Shown here: piece after piece, positions 54,142-62,590 of the stretch
How the letters are laid out: every line of letters begins with the position of its first letter
How positions within the stretch are numbered: position 1 is the first letter of the stretch
Assembly (NCBI RefSeq): GCF_030285665.1
Contig: NZ_CP127295.1
Location: forward strand, 4,092,001 to 4,156,000
DNA length: 64,000 nt
Origin: Amycolatopsis mongoliensis
Lineage (GTDB): Bacteria > Actinomycetota > Actinomycetes > Mycobacteriales > Pseudonocardiaceae
Direction of reading: 5' to 3'
Position numbers and translations under genes: made by a program
The notes under the pieces: model-generated
Told to the model about the DNA's origin: nothing
Seen by the model: only the letters and a program-made list of their open reading frames with translations
Databases searched by the model: none

Positions 54142-54882
54142 TCACGACACGTCACGAAGCCACTTCCCGGGTCCGACGATGGGCAGGTTCATCCGGCGCA
54201 GGCACGCCCACATGGTCAGCTGGTTGGCGGTGAGCACCGGCTTGCCGAGCGCGGCTTCCAGGGGCTCGATCAGGTCGTAGGTGGGGAGGTTGGTGCAGCT
54301 GACGAAGATCGCTTCGGCCTCGCCGTGGTCGGCGGCGAGGATGCGCTCGGCGATGGTGCGGTAGCTGACCTTCCAGATGCCGCCGCCCAGCCCGAGGTGG
54401 TCGCTGGCGACGGTCTCGACGTTCAGCTCGCCGAGGAAGTCGTGCAGGGCGCGGGTGAGGTCGGCGTCGTACGGCGTCAGTATCGAGACGCGGTGGAGGT
54501 CGAGCTGGTGCAGCACCTCGGCCAGCGCGCCCGAGGTGGTGACGGCGTCCGGTGCGCCGGCGTCGCAGATCGCCTTGGTGAGCGAGCGCTCGTAGTCGAC
54601 GCCGTTGACGAAGCTGCCCGACGTGCAGAGGTAGGCGACGACCTCGGGCTCGACGTGCAGCACGTCGCGGGTCGCGCTGGCCAGGTGGTGGCTGTCGCTG
54701 ACGAGGCGGGCCATTTCCATGCTGACCGGCACCGGCTCGTACGGCGTCCGGGCGAGGTGCAGGGACACCTCCATCGGCACCCAGCGCCAGAGCTCGCGCT
54801 CCAGCGCCAGGTCGAAGGGGGCGATCACCCCGATGCCGCGTTGCGCCAGCGGGCCGTCGAACGCCAGGAAGTCGAAATCCAA
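54142..54882 (-). CDS. Maleate cis-trans isomerase-like (Asp-Glu racemase superfamily) enzyme
   Basis: 246-residue paralogue of the neighbouring protein with both catalytic cysteines present: C86 (YLCTSGSF) and C196 (VSCTNLPT). It may isomerise maleate-type dicarboxylates, racemise, or decarboxylate a substituted malonate; the sequence alone does not choose. It starts at TTG 54882 with GGAGG upstream. Operator site 3 (54948) controls it together with the divergent dehydrogenase. Confidence 0.85.
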   Translation of the reverse strand: MDFDFLAFDGPLAQRGIGVIAPFDLALERELWRWVPMEVSLHLARTPYEPVPVSMEMARLVSDSHHLASATRDVLHVEPEVVAYLCTSGSFVNGVDYERSLTKAICDAGAPDAVTTSGALAEVLHQLDLHRVSILTPYDADLTRALHDFLGELNVETVASDHLGLGGGIWKVSYRTIAERILAADHGEAEAIFVSCTNLPTYDLIEPLEAALGKPVLTANQLTMWACLRRMNLPIVGPGKWLRDVS

Positions 54883-54947
54883 GGCTCAGCCTCCGGAATA
54901 CGTCTGCACTTGATGACACGTCCGGTGCTCCGGGGGTCGTTCCTCGG

Positions 54948-54959
54948 ATTGTTGACAAT
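54948..54959. promoter_or_regulatory. GntR operator, site 3
   Basis: ATTGTTGACAAT in the divergent gap between the isomerase-like and D-2-hydroxyacid dehydrogenase genes, identical in sequence to site 1. Confidence 0.8.
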
Positions 54960-54986
54960 CATACGAGCCGCTTTTACCGTGTCAAC

Positions 54987-55985
54987 GTGATCGCCTCGGA
55001 AAACCGGGAAACTCCCGTCCTGGCCGTGCTCTGCGGCGAGCACCGCCCACCGGACATGCGTGCTGTCGAATCCGGGGCGGTCGTGCGTTACACGGACGCA
55101 GCCGGCCTGCCCGAAGCCCTGTCCGGAGCTGACGCGCTCTTCGTCTACGACTTCCTCTCCACGGCCGTGCCGGGCGCCTGGCACGCTGCCGACCGCCTGC
55201 GCTGGCTGCACATCGCGAGCGCGGGCGTCGACCCGGTGCTGTTCCCCGGGCTGGTGGAGAGCGACGTGATCCTGACCAACTCGCGGGGCGTCTTCGACGA
55301 CGCCATCGCGGAGTACGTGCTGGGCGTCGTCCTCGCCTTCGCGAAGGACTTCGCGCGCTCGCACGACCTGCAGCGCGAGGGCCGCTGGCTGCACCGCGAG
55401 AGCGAGCGGATCGCCGGGCGCCAGGTGGTGGTCGTCGGCACCGGGCCGATCGGCCGGGCCATCGCGCGACTGCTGCGCGCGGCCGGGATGCGGGTCAGTG
55501 GTGCCGGCCGCCGGGAGCGCACGGGCGACCCGGACTTCGGTGTCGTGCACGAGTCTTCGCAGCTCGACGAGTTCCTGCCGCACGCCGACTACGTCGTCGC
55601 CGTCGCGCCGCTGACCGAGCACACCAAGGGTATGTTCGACGCGCGCGCGTTCGCCGCGATGAAGCCGTCGGCTCGGTTCGTCAACGTGGGCCGGGGCGAG
55701 CTGGTGGTCACGTCCGACCTGGTCGCGGCGCTGGAAGACAAAACCATCGCCGGCGCCGCGCTCGACGTGTTCGACACCGAGCCGCTGCCACCCGACAGCC
55801 CGCTGTGGACCATGCCGGACGTGCTGGTCTCGCCGCACATGTCCGGTGACTTCGTCGGCTGGCGGAACACGCTCGTCGAGGTGTTCACCGAGAACTTCCG
55901 CCGCTGGCAGGCTGGGGAGCCGCTGCGCAATGTCGTCGACAAGTCGCTCGGCTACGTGCCGTCGGGGAACCAGGGAGCCGGATGA
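54987..55985 (+). CDS. D-isomer-specific 2-hydroxyacid dehydrogenase
   Basis: 332-residue NAD(P)-dependent dehydrogenase. The Rossmann motif is VVVVGTGPIGRAIA. The catalytic triad is Arg in FVNVGRGELV, Glu in DVFDTEPLP and His in VSPHMSGD. It interconverts a 2-keto acid and its D-2-hydroxyacid. It starts at GTG 54987, immediately after operator site 3. Its last bases overlap the amidase start (ATGA), forming an operon. Confidence 0.92.
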   Translation: MIASENRETPVLAVLCGEHRPPDMRAVESGAVVRYTDAAGLPEALSGADALFVYDFLSTAVPGAWHAADRLRWLHIASAGVDPVLFPGLVESDVILTNSRGVFDDAIAEYVLGVVLAFAKDFARSHDLQREGRWLHRESERIAGRQVVVVGTGPIGRAIARLLRAAGMRVSGAGRRERTGDPDFGVVHESSQLDEFLPHADYVVAVAPLTEHTKGMFDARAFAAMKPSARFVNVGRGELVVTSDLVAALEDKTIAGAALDVFDTEPLPPDSPLWTMPDVLVSPHMSGDFVGWRNTLVEVFTENFRRWQAGEPLRNVVDKSLGYVPSGNQGAG

Positions 55986-57364
55986 ACGACAGGATGCTGA
56001 CCGCCAGCGAGCTCGTCGCCGCCTACGCGACCGGTGAGCTCTCACCGATCGAGGCGACGCAGAACGCGCTGCAAGCCATCGAAGACCGTGACGGCGAGTG
56101 CAATGCGTACTGCCTCGTCGACGCCGACGGGGCGCTGGAGCAGGCCAAGGCGTCGGAGGTCCGCTGGCGGGACGGCAACCCGATCGGCTGGCTCGACGGC
56201 GTGCCGTCCTCGATCAAGGACATGTTCCTCACCCAGGGCTGGCCGACCGTCCGGGGCTCGAAGAGCATCGACCCGGACCAGCCGTGGGAGGTCGACAGCC
56301 CCGTCGCCGCGCGGATGCGCGAGGCCGGCCTGGTGGTGCTGGGCAAGACGACGACGCCCGAGATCGCGTGGAAGGGCGTCACCGACAGCCCGCTGCAGGG
56401 CATCACGCGCAACCCGGCCGACCCGTCGAAGACGGCGGGCGGGTCGAGCGGCGGCAGCGCCGCGGCGGTCGCGGCGGGGATGGGCGAGCTTTCTGTCGGC
56501 ACCGACGGCGGCGGCTCGGTGCGGATCCCGGCGTCGTTCTGCGGGATCGTCGGGCTCAAGCCGACCCACGGCCGGATCCCGCTGTTCCCGGCGAGCCCGT
56601 TCGGCCCGCTCTCGCACGCCGGCCCGATGGCGCGGTCGGTGGACGACACCGCCCTGCTGCTGGACGTCCTGTCGATACCCGACCACCGCGACCCGGCCGC
56701 GCTCGCGCCGCCGGTGGCGTCGTTCCGCGAGGCCGTCCGCCGGGACGTGCGCGGCCTGATCGCGGCGTTCTCGCCGACGCTCGGGTACGTCGACGTCGAC
56801 CCGGAGGTCGCCGCGGTCGTCGCGGCCGCGGTGCGCGCGCTCGGTGACGCGGGCCTGCACATCGAGGAGACCGATCCGGGGTTCGCCGACCCGAAGCCGG
56901 CCTTCGACATCCTGTGGTCGTCGGGCGCGGCGAAGCTGCTCGACACGTTCCCGCCGGGGTCGGAGGACCGGACGGACCCCGGCCTGCGCAAGGTCTGGGA
57001 GCTCGGCAAGACGTGGAGCGCGAGCGACTACCTGGACGCGACCGCCGAGCGGGCCGCGCTGGGCATCCTCATGGGCGAGTTCCACACGCGCTACGACGTG
57101 CTGATCACCCCGACCGTCCCGATCGCCGCGTTCGAGGCCGGGCACGACGTGCCGCCGGGCAGCGGGCTGAGCGAGTGGCCGGAGTGGACGCCGTTCACGT
57201 ACCCGTTCAACATGACGCAGCAGCCGGCGATCAGCGTGCCGGCCGGCCACACGTCGGCGGGGCTGCCGGTGGGGCTGCAGATCGTCGGGCCGCGGCACTC
57301 GGACGACCTCGTGCTCGCGGTGGCGAAGCTCCTGGAGGAAGTGCGGCCCTGGGCGCCGGCCTGA
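55982..57364 (+). CDS. Amidase signature family hydrolase
   Basis: 460-residue amidase. The Ser-cisSer-Lys triad is visible in GVPSSIKDMF (Lys), GGSSGGSAAAVAAG and the following GTDGGGSVRIPASFCG (Ser nucleophile region). It hydrolyses an amide to an acid and ammonia, which suits a cluster that ends in dicarboxylate-handling enzymes. It is translationally coupled to the dehydrogenase and lies under operator site 3. Confidence 0.92.
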   Translation: MNDRMLTASELVAAYATGELSPIEATQNALQAIEDRDGECNAYCLVDADGALEQAKASEVRWRDGNPIGWLDGVPSSIKDMFLTQGWPTVRGSKSIDPDQPWEVDSPVAARMREAGLVVLGKTTTPEIAWKGVTDSPLQGITRNPADPSKTAGGSSGGSAAAVAAGMGELSVGTDGGGSVRIPASFCGIVGLKPTHGRIPLFPASPFGPLSHAGPMARSVDDTALLLDVLSIPDHRDPAALAPPVASFREAVRRDVRGLIAAFSPTLGYVDVDPEVAAVVAAAVRALGDAGLHIEETDPGFADPKPAFDILWSSGAAKLLDTFPPGSEDRTDPGLRKVWELGKTWSASDYLDATAERAALGILMGEFHTRYDVLITPTVPIAAFEAGHDVPPGSGLSEWPEWTPFTYPFNMTQQPAISVPAGHTSAGLPVGLQIVGPRHSDDLVLAVAKLLEEVRPWAPA

Positions 57365-57422
57365 CCACACGTGAGGGTGAAACCCGGGCCGGGGCGGGGA
57401 AAGCTGTGCCACTGTCGGCCGG

Positions 57423-57680
57423 GTGAACGCTGAAGGCTGGCGGTACGAGCGCGCCATTCCGACCGTGGACGTCGCAGGGGAGCCGACCCGGGTGGTGGTG
57501 GGTCTGGTCGAGCAGGGCGACCGCCTGACGGCGGCACTCCGGGTGGACGACGGCAAGGCGGCCCTGGTCCCCCTCGAGATGGGCGGCGAGCTGCTGAAGG
57601 CGTTGAGGGAGACGCTGGAGAGCTGGTGGCGTCTCGACGGCCACCGCGACCTGACCCCGGAACCTCGCGCGGGCCGCTAG
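57423..57680 (+). CDS. Small hypothetical protein
   Basis: 85-residue acidic/neutral soluble protein starting at GTG 57423. It has strand-rich sequence (TRVVVGLVEQGDRLTAALRV) followed by an amphipathic helix (GELLKALRETLESWW). No family was recognised. The coding bias is good, and it sits between the amidase and MaoC genes with its own upstream gap. Confidence 0.6.
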   Translation: MNAEGWRYERAIPTVDVAGEPTRVVVGLVEQGDRLTAALRVDDGKAALVPLEMGGELLKALRETLESWWRLDGHRDLTPEPRAGR

Positions 57681-57709
57681 CCGTCGCCGGGCTGTGGCAT
57701 CCTGCGCCC

Positions 57710-58162
57710 ATGGCCGATGATCGCTACTTCGAGGACTACGTGCAGGGCGCGACCTACGACTGTGGCAGCGTCGAAGTGACCGAGGCCGACATCCTCGATT
57801 TCGCCCGGCGCTATGACCCGCAGAGCTTTCACGTCGACGCCGCAGCCGCGGCGGACGGGCCCTTCGGCGGGCTGATCGCCAGCGGCTGGCACACCGCGAG
57901 CCTGATGATGCGGCTCTACGCCGACCACTACCTGTCCACTGTGTCCAGCCTGGGCAGTCCGGGCGTCGACGAGCTGCGCTGGCCGCGGCCGGTGCGGCCG
58001 GGCTCGGTGCTGCGGCTGCGGGCCACCGTCACCGAGGCCCGACTCTCGCGCTCTAAGCCGGACCGGGGGCTCGTACGCACGCGCGTCGAGTTCGTCGACG
58101 GCGGGGACGACGTCGTCTTCAGCGCGAGCCTGCTGAACCTCATCCTGGTGCGCCCGGGCTGA
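57710..58162 (+). CDS. MaoC-family (R)-specific enoyl-CoA hydratase-like protein
   Basis: 150-residue single hot-dog-fold protein. The hydratase-2 motif is recognisable (FARRYDPQSFHVDAAAAADGPFGGLIASGWHT, Asp/His catalytic pair). It would hydrate a trans-2-enoyl-CoA or act as an acyl-CoA dehydratase. ATG 57710 is the natural start (MADDRYFEDY). It overlaps the convergent MFS gene by 23 bp. Confidence 0.88.
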   Translation: MADDRYFEDYVQGATYDCGSVEVTEADILDFARRYDPQSFHVDAAAAADGPFGGLIASGWHTASLMMRLYADHYLSTVSSLGSPGVDELRWPRPVRPGSVLRLRATVTEARLSRSKPDRGLVRTRVEFVDGGDDVVFSASLLNLILVRPG

Positions 58163-59372
58163 CCGGCGCGCGGCGGACGAGCCCGCGCACCTGGGGGTTG
58201 AGCAGCACGATCGCCGTCGCGCCGACGACCAGGGCCGCGCCGCCGAGGAGCGTTGCCGAACGGCCGGCGTGCTCGGCCAGCGGACCGGCGGCGATCTGGC
58301 CGAGCGGCATCGCGACGAACGAGCCGAGCATGTCGTAGGAGTAGACGCGGGCCAGCTTTTCGGGCGGCACGTTCTCCTGCAGCGAGACGTCCCACGCGAC
58401 TCCGAACTGCTCGATCGCCACACCCGCGAGGAACATCGCGAACAGCAACGGCAGCAGGTACGGCGTCTCACCGAGCGCCAGCATCGGCAGCGCGTCGACC
58501 ATGACCAGCGCGACGCCGACCAGCAGCATCCGCCGGGGTTGCCACCGCGTGGCGATGACACCGCCGAGCAGCGCCCCCGCGGTCTGCGTCGCCAGCGCGA
58601 GACCCCAGCCGGTGCGGCCGAACGTGTCGTCGGCGACCAGCGGGCCGATCACCAGCAGCGCGCCCGCGTTCACCGCGTTGACGATCATGAACTGCAGCAC
58701 CACCAGCCACACCCACGACCGGGCGCGGAACTCCCGCCAGCCTTCCGCGAGCTCGCCGAGGGGGCGACTGCCCGGGATCCGCTCGCCACGCGGGAGGCGG
58801 ATCCGGCGATAGGACAACGCAGCGGCGAGGAAGAGGACGGCGTTCCCGGCGAGCGCCCACCCGGAGCCGGCGAACGCGACGAGGACTCCGGCGAGGCCGG
58901 CGCCGGCGATGCGGCCGACGTTGGACAGCAGCCGGACCAGCGCGTTCGCCTGGGCGAGCAGTGGCGCGGGGACGGTCAACGGCGTGAGCGACGCGGCGGC
59001 GGGCAGCGAGATGGCCGAGACGGCGCCGTTGACCAGGCTGAGCCCGACCAGCAGCGGGACGGAGGTGAATCCACAGAGGACACTCGCGGCGATGGTGGCC
59101 TGCGTGAGCGCGGCGGCGGTCTCGGTGCCCTGCAGGATCACCGACCGCGGCAACCGGTCGGCGAGCATCCCGCCGAAGAGGATGAGCAGCACATTGGCGA
59201 TGGACCGCGCCCCGACGACGATCCCGAGGTCCACGGCCGACCCGGTCAGATCGACGACGGCGAAGGCCAGCGCGAAGGGCGCGACGGCATTGGCGAAGTC
59301 GGCGAAGGTCCGCCCGGTGACGAGCGCGCGAAAGCGAGGTTCACGAAGCGGGGCGAGGAGCGGGGAGGTCAT
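58140..59372 (-). CDS. MFS transporter (exporter-like)
   Basis: 410-residue membrane protein with about 12 TM helices and the motif-A-like GGMLADRLPRS between TM2 and TM3. It resembles macrolide/enterobactin-type MFS exporters. ATG 59372 follows GGAGG; the frame is open upstream without coding character. It is 151 bp downstream of an ArsR-like regulator in the same direction, which probably controls it. Confidence 0.88.
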   Translation of the reverse strand: MTSPLLAPLREPRFRALVTGRTFADFANAVAPFALAFAVVDLTGSAVDLGIVVGARSIANVLLILFGGMLADRLPRSVILQGTETAAALTQATIAASVLCGFTSVPLLVGLSLVNGAVSAISLPAAASLTPLTVPAPLLAQANALVRLLSNVGRIAGAGLAGVLVAFAGSGWALAGNAVLFLAAALSYRRIRLPRGERIPGSRPLGELAEGWREFRARSWVWLVVLQFMIVNAVNAGALLVIGPLVADDTFGRTGWGLALATQTAGALLGGVIATRWQPRRMLLVGVALVMVDALPMLALGETPYLLPLLFAMFLAGVAIEQFGVAWDVSLQENVPPEKLARVYSYDMLGSFVAMPLGQIAAGPLAEHAGRSATLLGGAALVVGATAIVLLNPQVRGLVRRAPVSPGAPG

Positions 59373-59523
59373 GGGAGCGCCTCCGGCGTGGTGGTGGGGA
59401 GGGCGGGAGTGGGCGCTTCGGCGGTGCCGAGCCGACGACCTGGCGGGGCGGCGGAGCCGACTTCGCGCAGCAAGGCAAGCCCACAAGCGACCCCGCGCGG
59501 CAAACCGTCCCCCGGTCGCGCGG

Positions 59524-60048
59524 TCACCGTGCTTCCTCCGCGCCGGCCTCTGTCAGCTCGAACAACGCCACACTCGCGCTCACGCGGACCGTCCCCGGCG
59601 AGCGTGGCGGCTGGGCCGCCGCGTGGAGTTCCTGGCTCAGCTTCGACGCCTGCTCCAGCACCCGCGCCCACACGGCCGGGTCGACCCACAGCTCCGCGTC
59701 CGTCAACGACGCTCGACGGCCCGGGGCGCGCTGCGAGGCCCGCCGCAGCAGTTCGCCCGCGATCGCCTTCGTCAGCAACTGTTCTTCCGCCGGGTTGCGG
59801 GTCGTCAAGCGGCGGCCCGAGTCCGGGTCGTGGCGATAGCGCTTCGCGCGGCCGCCGCGGATCGTGACTTCCTCCGCCACGTCCAGCAGGCCCGCCTCGT
59901 GCAGGCGGCGGAGGTGGTAGCTGATGTTCGCCTGCGTGTCGCCCAGCTCGCGCGCCGCCTCGGCCGCGCTCATCGCCGTTCCCGTCAGGAGCGACAGGAG
60001 CCGCATGCGGAGCGGGTGCGCCAGTACGCGCAGGTTGTCGTGGGGCAT
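59524..60048 (-). CDS. ArsR-like winged-helix regulator
   Basis: 174-residue DNA-binding protein. The N-terminal winged helix is of ArsR type (LAHPLRMRLLSLLTGTAMSAAEAARELGDTQANISYHLRRLHEAGLL). There are no cysteine pairs of the metal-sensing kind, so it is more likely a general HTH_20 repressor. The C-terminal half is helical. It lies upstream of, and in line with, the MFS gene, making a drug-responsive regulator-exporter pair likely. Confidence 0.85.
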   Translation of the reverse strand: MPHDNLRVLAHPLRMRLLSLLTGTAMSAAEAARELGDTQANISYHLRRLHEAGLLDVAEEVTIRGGRAKRYRHDPDSGRRLTTRNPAEEQLLTKAIAGELLRRASQRAPGRRASLTDAELWVDPAVWARVLEQASKLSQELHAAAQPPRSPGTVRVSASVALFELTEAGAEEAR

Positions 60049-60095
60049 GGCGTCAGTCTGCCATGACCGTCAAAGAGTTATTTGGGGGTCTTGGT

Positions 60096-60136
60096 GGCCG
60101 GGAGATGCCGAAGATCGCCTTCGGCACCTCCCGGCC
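60096..60136. terminator. Very long hairpin (18 bp, one mismatch)
   Basis: GGCCGGGAG-A-TGCCGAAG, a 5-nt loop, then CTTCGGCA-C-CTCCCGGCC. No T tract. It lies between the start of the ArsR-like gene and the end of the beta-propeller gene and probably insulates them. Confidence 0.7.
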
Positions 60137-60200
60137 TGGCGTGTGGGGTGCGTTCGACGAGGACACCGCCGATCGCCGACGCCGTCCAGGTTGCCGGGGT

Positions 60201-60234
60201 GGCTCCGGAAGGCGTTGCTTAGCCCTCCGGAGCC
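60201..60234 (-). terminator. Hairpin after beta-propeller gene
   Basis: GGCTCCGGA / TCCGGAGCC, 16-nt loop, directly downstream of the gene ending at 60242. Confidence 0.6.
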
Positions 60235-60241
60235 GCCGGCG

Positions 60242-61645
60242 TCACGACAGGGGCGCGCTCACGTGGTCGAGCGTCCAGTTGCCCACGCCCGGGGTGCCTT
60301 CGTTGCCGAAGTACGTGTGCAGGGTGTTGCCGAAGACGTGCTGGAAGACGCACGCCGACCCGTTGCCGTAGAGCGGCCCGGCGGGGATTTCGAAGAACTG
60401 CGCCGTCGGGGACGACGCGGTGAGCACCCGCGTCTTCCAGACGTTGGTCTGCTCCAGCGTTTCCACCGCCAGGTAGTACAGGGAACCCACCTTCATCACC
60501 TGGGGCGAGGCCACGACGTCGTGGGAGTACGCGATGAGCGTGCCGAGATCCCCCGGGTCGGTATCCAGCAGGTCGTCGAAAGTGGGGGCACTCTTGACGC
60601 GGATCTCCTTGCGGCCGTTGGCCTCCCGGAACCAGTACAGGTAGACGGTCTGCGTGGCCGGGTCGCGGAACAGGGTCGGGTTGCCGTTGATCACGGTCAT
60701 TTCCTTGACCAGCGGCACGAACGACGTGAACTGGGTGCCGTTGATCCCGTCCGTGCTCTTGCGCCCGACGATGTAGTACTCGCCGCCGTCGGGGTTGCCG
60801 CCGCACCAGTACACGTTGTGCACCAGCCCGATCGTGTTGTCGGGGTTCAGCAGCGCGTTCCCCCAGCGCTCACCGGTGCCGGTGAACAGCGGCGTGGGCT
60901 CCTGCGTCCACGCGGTCGCGTTCAGGTCGTTCGTCCGCGCGATGCCCAGTCCCGAGCAGTTGTGGTGGCCGTAGTAGCCGATGTAGCGGAAGCCCTGGTT
61001 GATCGACGGCGACTGCGTCGGGTTGACTTCCAGCACGCTGAACGTGTGCGGGTGGTCGCCGGCGCCGCTCCACGACACCGGGCTGAGCACCGACTTCTGC
61101 GGCGTGCCCAGAGCGAAGTAGCCGAGGTCCGTCGACGGGGACTGCTGGGCGAACGCGTAGAACAGGAGGGTCTTGTTCTGATAGCCGAACGACTGCAGCT
61201 GCGCGTCGGTGAACTCGCCGTCCCGCACGGTGAGCCAGTCCTTGTCGGTGGGGTGCCACCAGCGGCGCACCGCCACGGTCCCCGCGCGCTGCGTCGGGAA
61301 CGCGTAGTACTGGAACGTCTTGCTCTGATAACCCCAGTTGGCCATCTGCGCGTCCGAGGCCATCCCGACGGGCATGTCGATCCAGTCCTTGTCCACCGGG
61401 TGCCACCAGCGGTAGACCTCGACCATGTCGCTGTTGCCGACCAGGCTGACGTAGAACTGCGGTCCGGTCGGCGTCTGGTACCCGTAGGACTGCAGCTGCG
61501 CGGCGGTCGGCTGGTTGCCGTGCGCCGGCACCGACAGCCAGTCCTTGTCCACCGGGTGCCAGTACCGCCGGACCGCTGTCGGCGCGCCGGACCCGGGCTG
61601 CAGTGCGAGTGCGGCCTCTGTGCTTTCGACGATTTCAGTGCTCAC
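60242..61645 (-). CDS. Triple WHP-repeat protein with GH43-like beta-propeller
   Basis: 467-residue protein. Residues about 25-165 hold three repeats of about 45 residues, each with [RY/RW]WHP[VT]DKDW and an LQSFGYQ-type end, similar to DUF5648-type repeats found in surface and glycan-active proteins. The rest (about 175-467) resembles a five-bladed GH43/GH32-type propeller (YIGYYGHHNCSGLGIARTNDLNAW-like strand, NGNPTLFRDPATQTVYLYWF). No signal peptide is seen, which is unusual for such architecture. It lies downstream of pqqB with a palindrome in its promoter. The substrate is unknown. Confidence 0.7.
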   Translation of the reverse strand: MSTEIVESTEAALALQPGSGAPTAVRRYWHPVDKDWLSVPAHGNQPTAAQLQSYGYQTPTGPQFYVSLVGNSDMVEVYRWWHPVDKDWIDMPVGMASDAQMANWGYQSKTFQYYAFPTQRAGTVAVRRWWHPTDKDWLTVRDGEFTDAQLQSFGYQNKTLLFYAFAQQSPSTDLGYFALGTPQKSVLSPVSWSGAGDHPHTFSVLEVNPTQSPSINQGFRYIGYYGHHNCSGLGIARTNDLNATAWTQEPTPLFTGTGERWGNALLNPDNTIGLVHNVYWCGGNPDGGEYYIVGRKSTDGINGTQFTSFVPLVKEMTVINGNPTLFRDPATQTVYLYWFREANGRKEIRVKSAPTFDDLLDTDPGDLGTLIAYSHDVVASPQVMKVGSLYYLAVETLEQTNVWKTRVLTASSPTAQFFEIPAGPLYGNGSACVFQHVFGNTLHTYFGNEGTPGVGNWTLDHVSAPLS

Positions 61646-61662
61646 AGGCGTTCTCTCCCCAT

Positions 61663-61681
61663 GTACTTCGAAGCGAAGTAC
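61663..61681. promoter_or_regulatory. Near-perfect palindrome upstream of beta-propeller gene
   Basis: GTACTTCG-AAG-CGAAGTAC, 8-bp arms with a 3-nt spacer, 17 bp before the start codon, so it overlaps the promoter or leader. The size fits a MarR- or TetR-type operator. Confidence 0.55.
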
Positions 61682-61762
61682 TCATAAGGAGGGTCGCTTG
61701 AACGCCCGCAAAGTTTACTTCCGCGACGCAATCGTGACAGTGTGCGGACCGGAGTCGTTTGA

Positions 61763-62590
61763 TCACACGGAGAACTCCGTGCCGTCCGCCGGGAGCAGCG
61801 CGCCGGCGGACACCACGGCGGCGTGCTCGGCCGACGCCGGGTCCAGCACCGGGTTCGTGTTGTTCAGGTGCGTGAACGCCCAGCGCCCGGGCCGCCCGGC
61901 GATCCGGGCCAGGCTCGCGGTGATCGGCAGGTGCCCCATCGCGATCTGGTCCGGGCCGCCGACGCCGGTCATCTCGCCGGGAGCGTGGAACGTGCCGTCC
62001 AGCAGGACCAGGGAAGCATCCTCGACGAACGCGTCGAACCCGTCCGGCCAGCTTTTCAGGCATGGCGCGTACACCAGCGCGCCGCCGGTCGCAAGGTCCG
62101 AGATCCGGTAGGCGACCACCCACGGACCATCGCCGGCGGACGAGACGTACTTCGGTTTCTTGTCGCTCACCGGAAGCACATCGACCCGCAGCCCGGGAAG
62201 ATCCGCCAGTGACGTCCAGCCGCCGTAGCCGTCGATGATCGCGCGGAACGGGGACAGCGCGCTCAGCACCGCGTCCGGCGCGAACACCGGGAGCCCGCCG
62301 GCCTCGCGCAGCATGAGCAGGCCCAGCGAGTGATCCAGCTCGGCGTCGGTGAGCAGCACGCCGCGCAGCGGAGTTTCCCGCGGCCCCGGCCCCGCCCGCA
62401 GCGCGGGGGTCGAAAGGATCTGGGCACGGATGTCCGGCGAGCAGTTCAGCAGGTACCAGCCGACGCCGTCCGCGCTGATCGCGACGCAGTCCTGGGTGCG
62501 CGGTGGCAGCCCGGCCGCGCACAGGCGGCAGGCACAGTTCCACTGTGGACACCCGCCGCCCGCCGCGGTGCCGAGCACGATCACCTTCAC
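61763..62590 (-). CDS. pqqB: PqqB, pyrroloquinoline quinone biosynthesis hydrolase-fold protein
   Basis: 275-residue metallo-beta-lactamase-fold protein of PQQ biosynthesis, proposed to oxidise the tyrosine of the excised precursor. Typical features are VLGTAAGGGCPQWNCAC at the N-terminus (CxxC Zn site), LTDAELDHSLGL, and FTHLNNTNP near the end. The start overlaps the pqqE stop by 4 bp (ATGA). It is last in the pqqC-D-E-B operon. Confidence 0.95.
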   Translation of the reverse strand: MKVIVLGTAAGGGCPQWNCACRLCAAGLPPRTQDCVAISADGVGWYLLNCSPDIRAQILSTPALRAGPGPRETPLRGVLLTDAELDHSLGLLMLREAGGLPVFAPDAVLSALSPFRAIIDGYGGWTSLADLPGLRVDVLPVSDKKPKYVSSAGDGPWVVAYRISDLATGGALVYAPCLKSWPDGFDAFVEDASLVLLDGTFHAPGEMTGVGGPDQIAMGHLPITASLARIAGRPGRWAFTHLNNTNPVLDPASAEHAAVVSAGALLPADGTEFSV

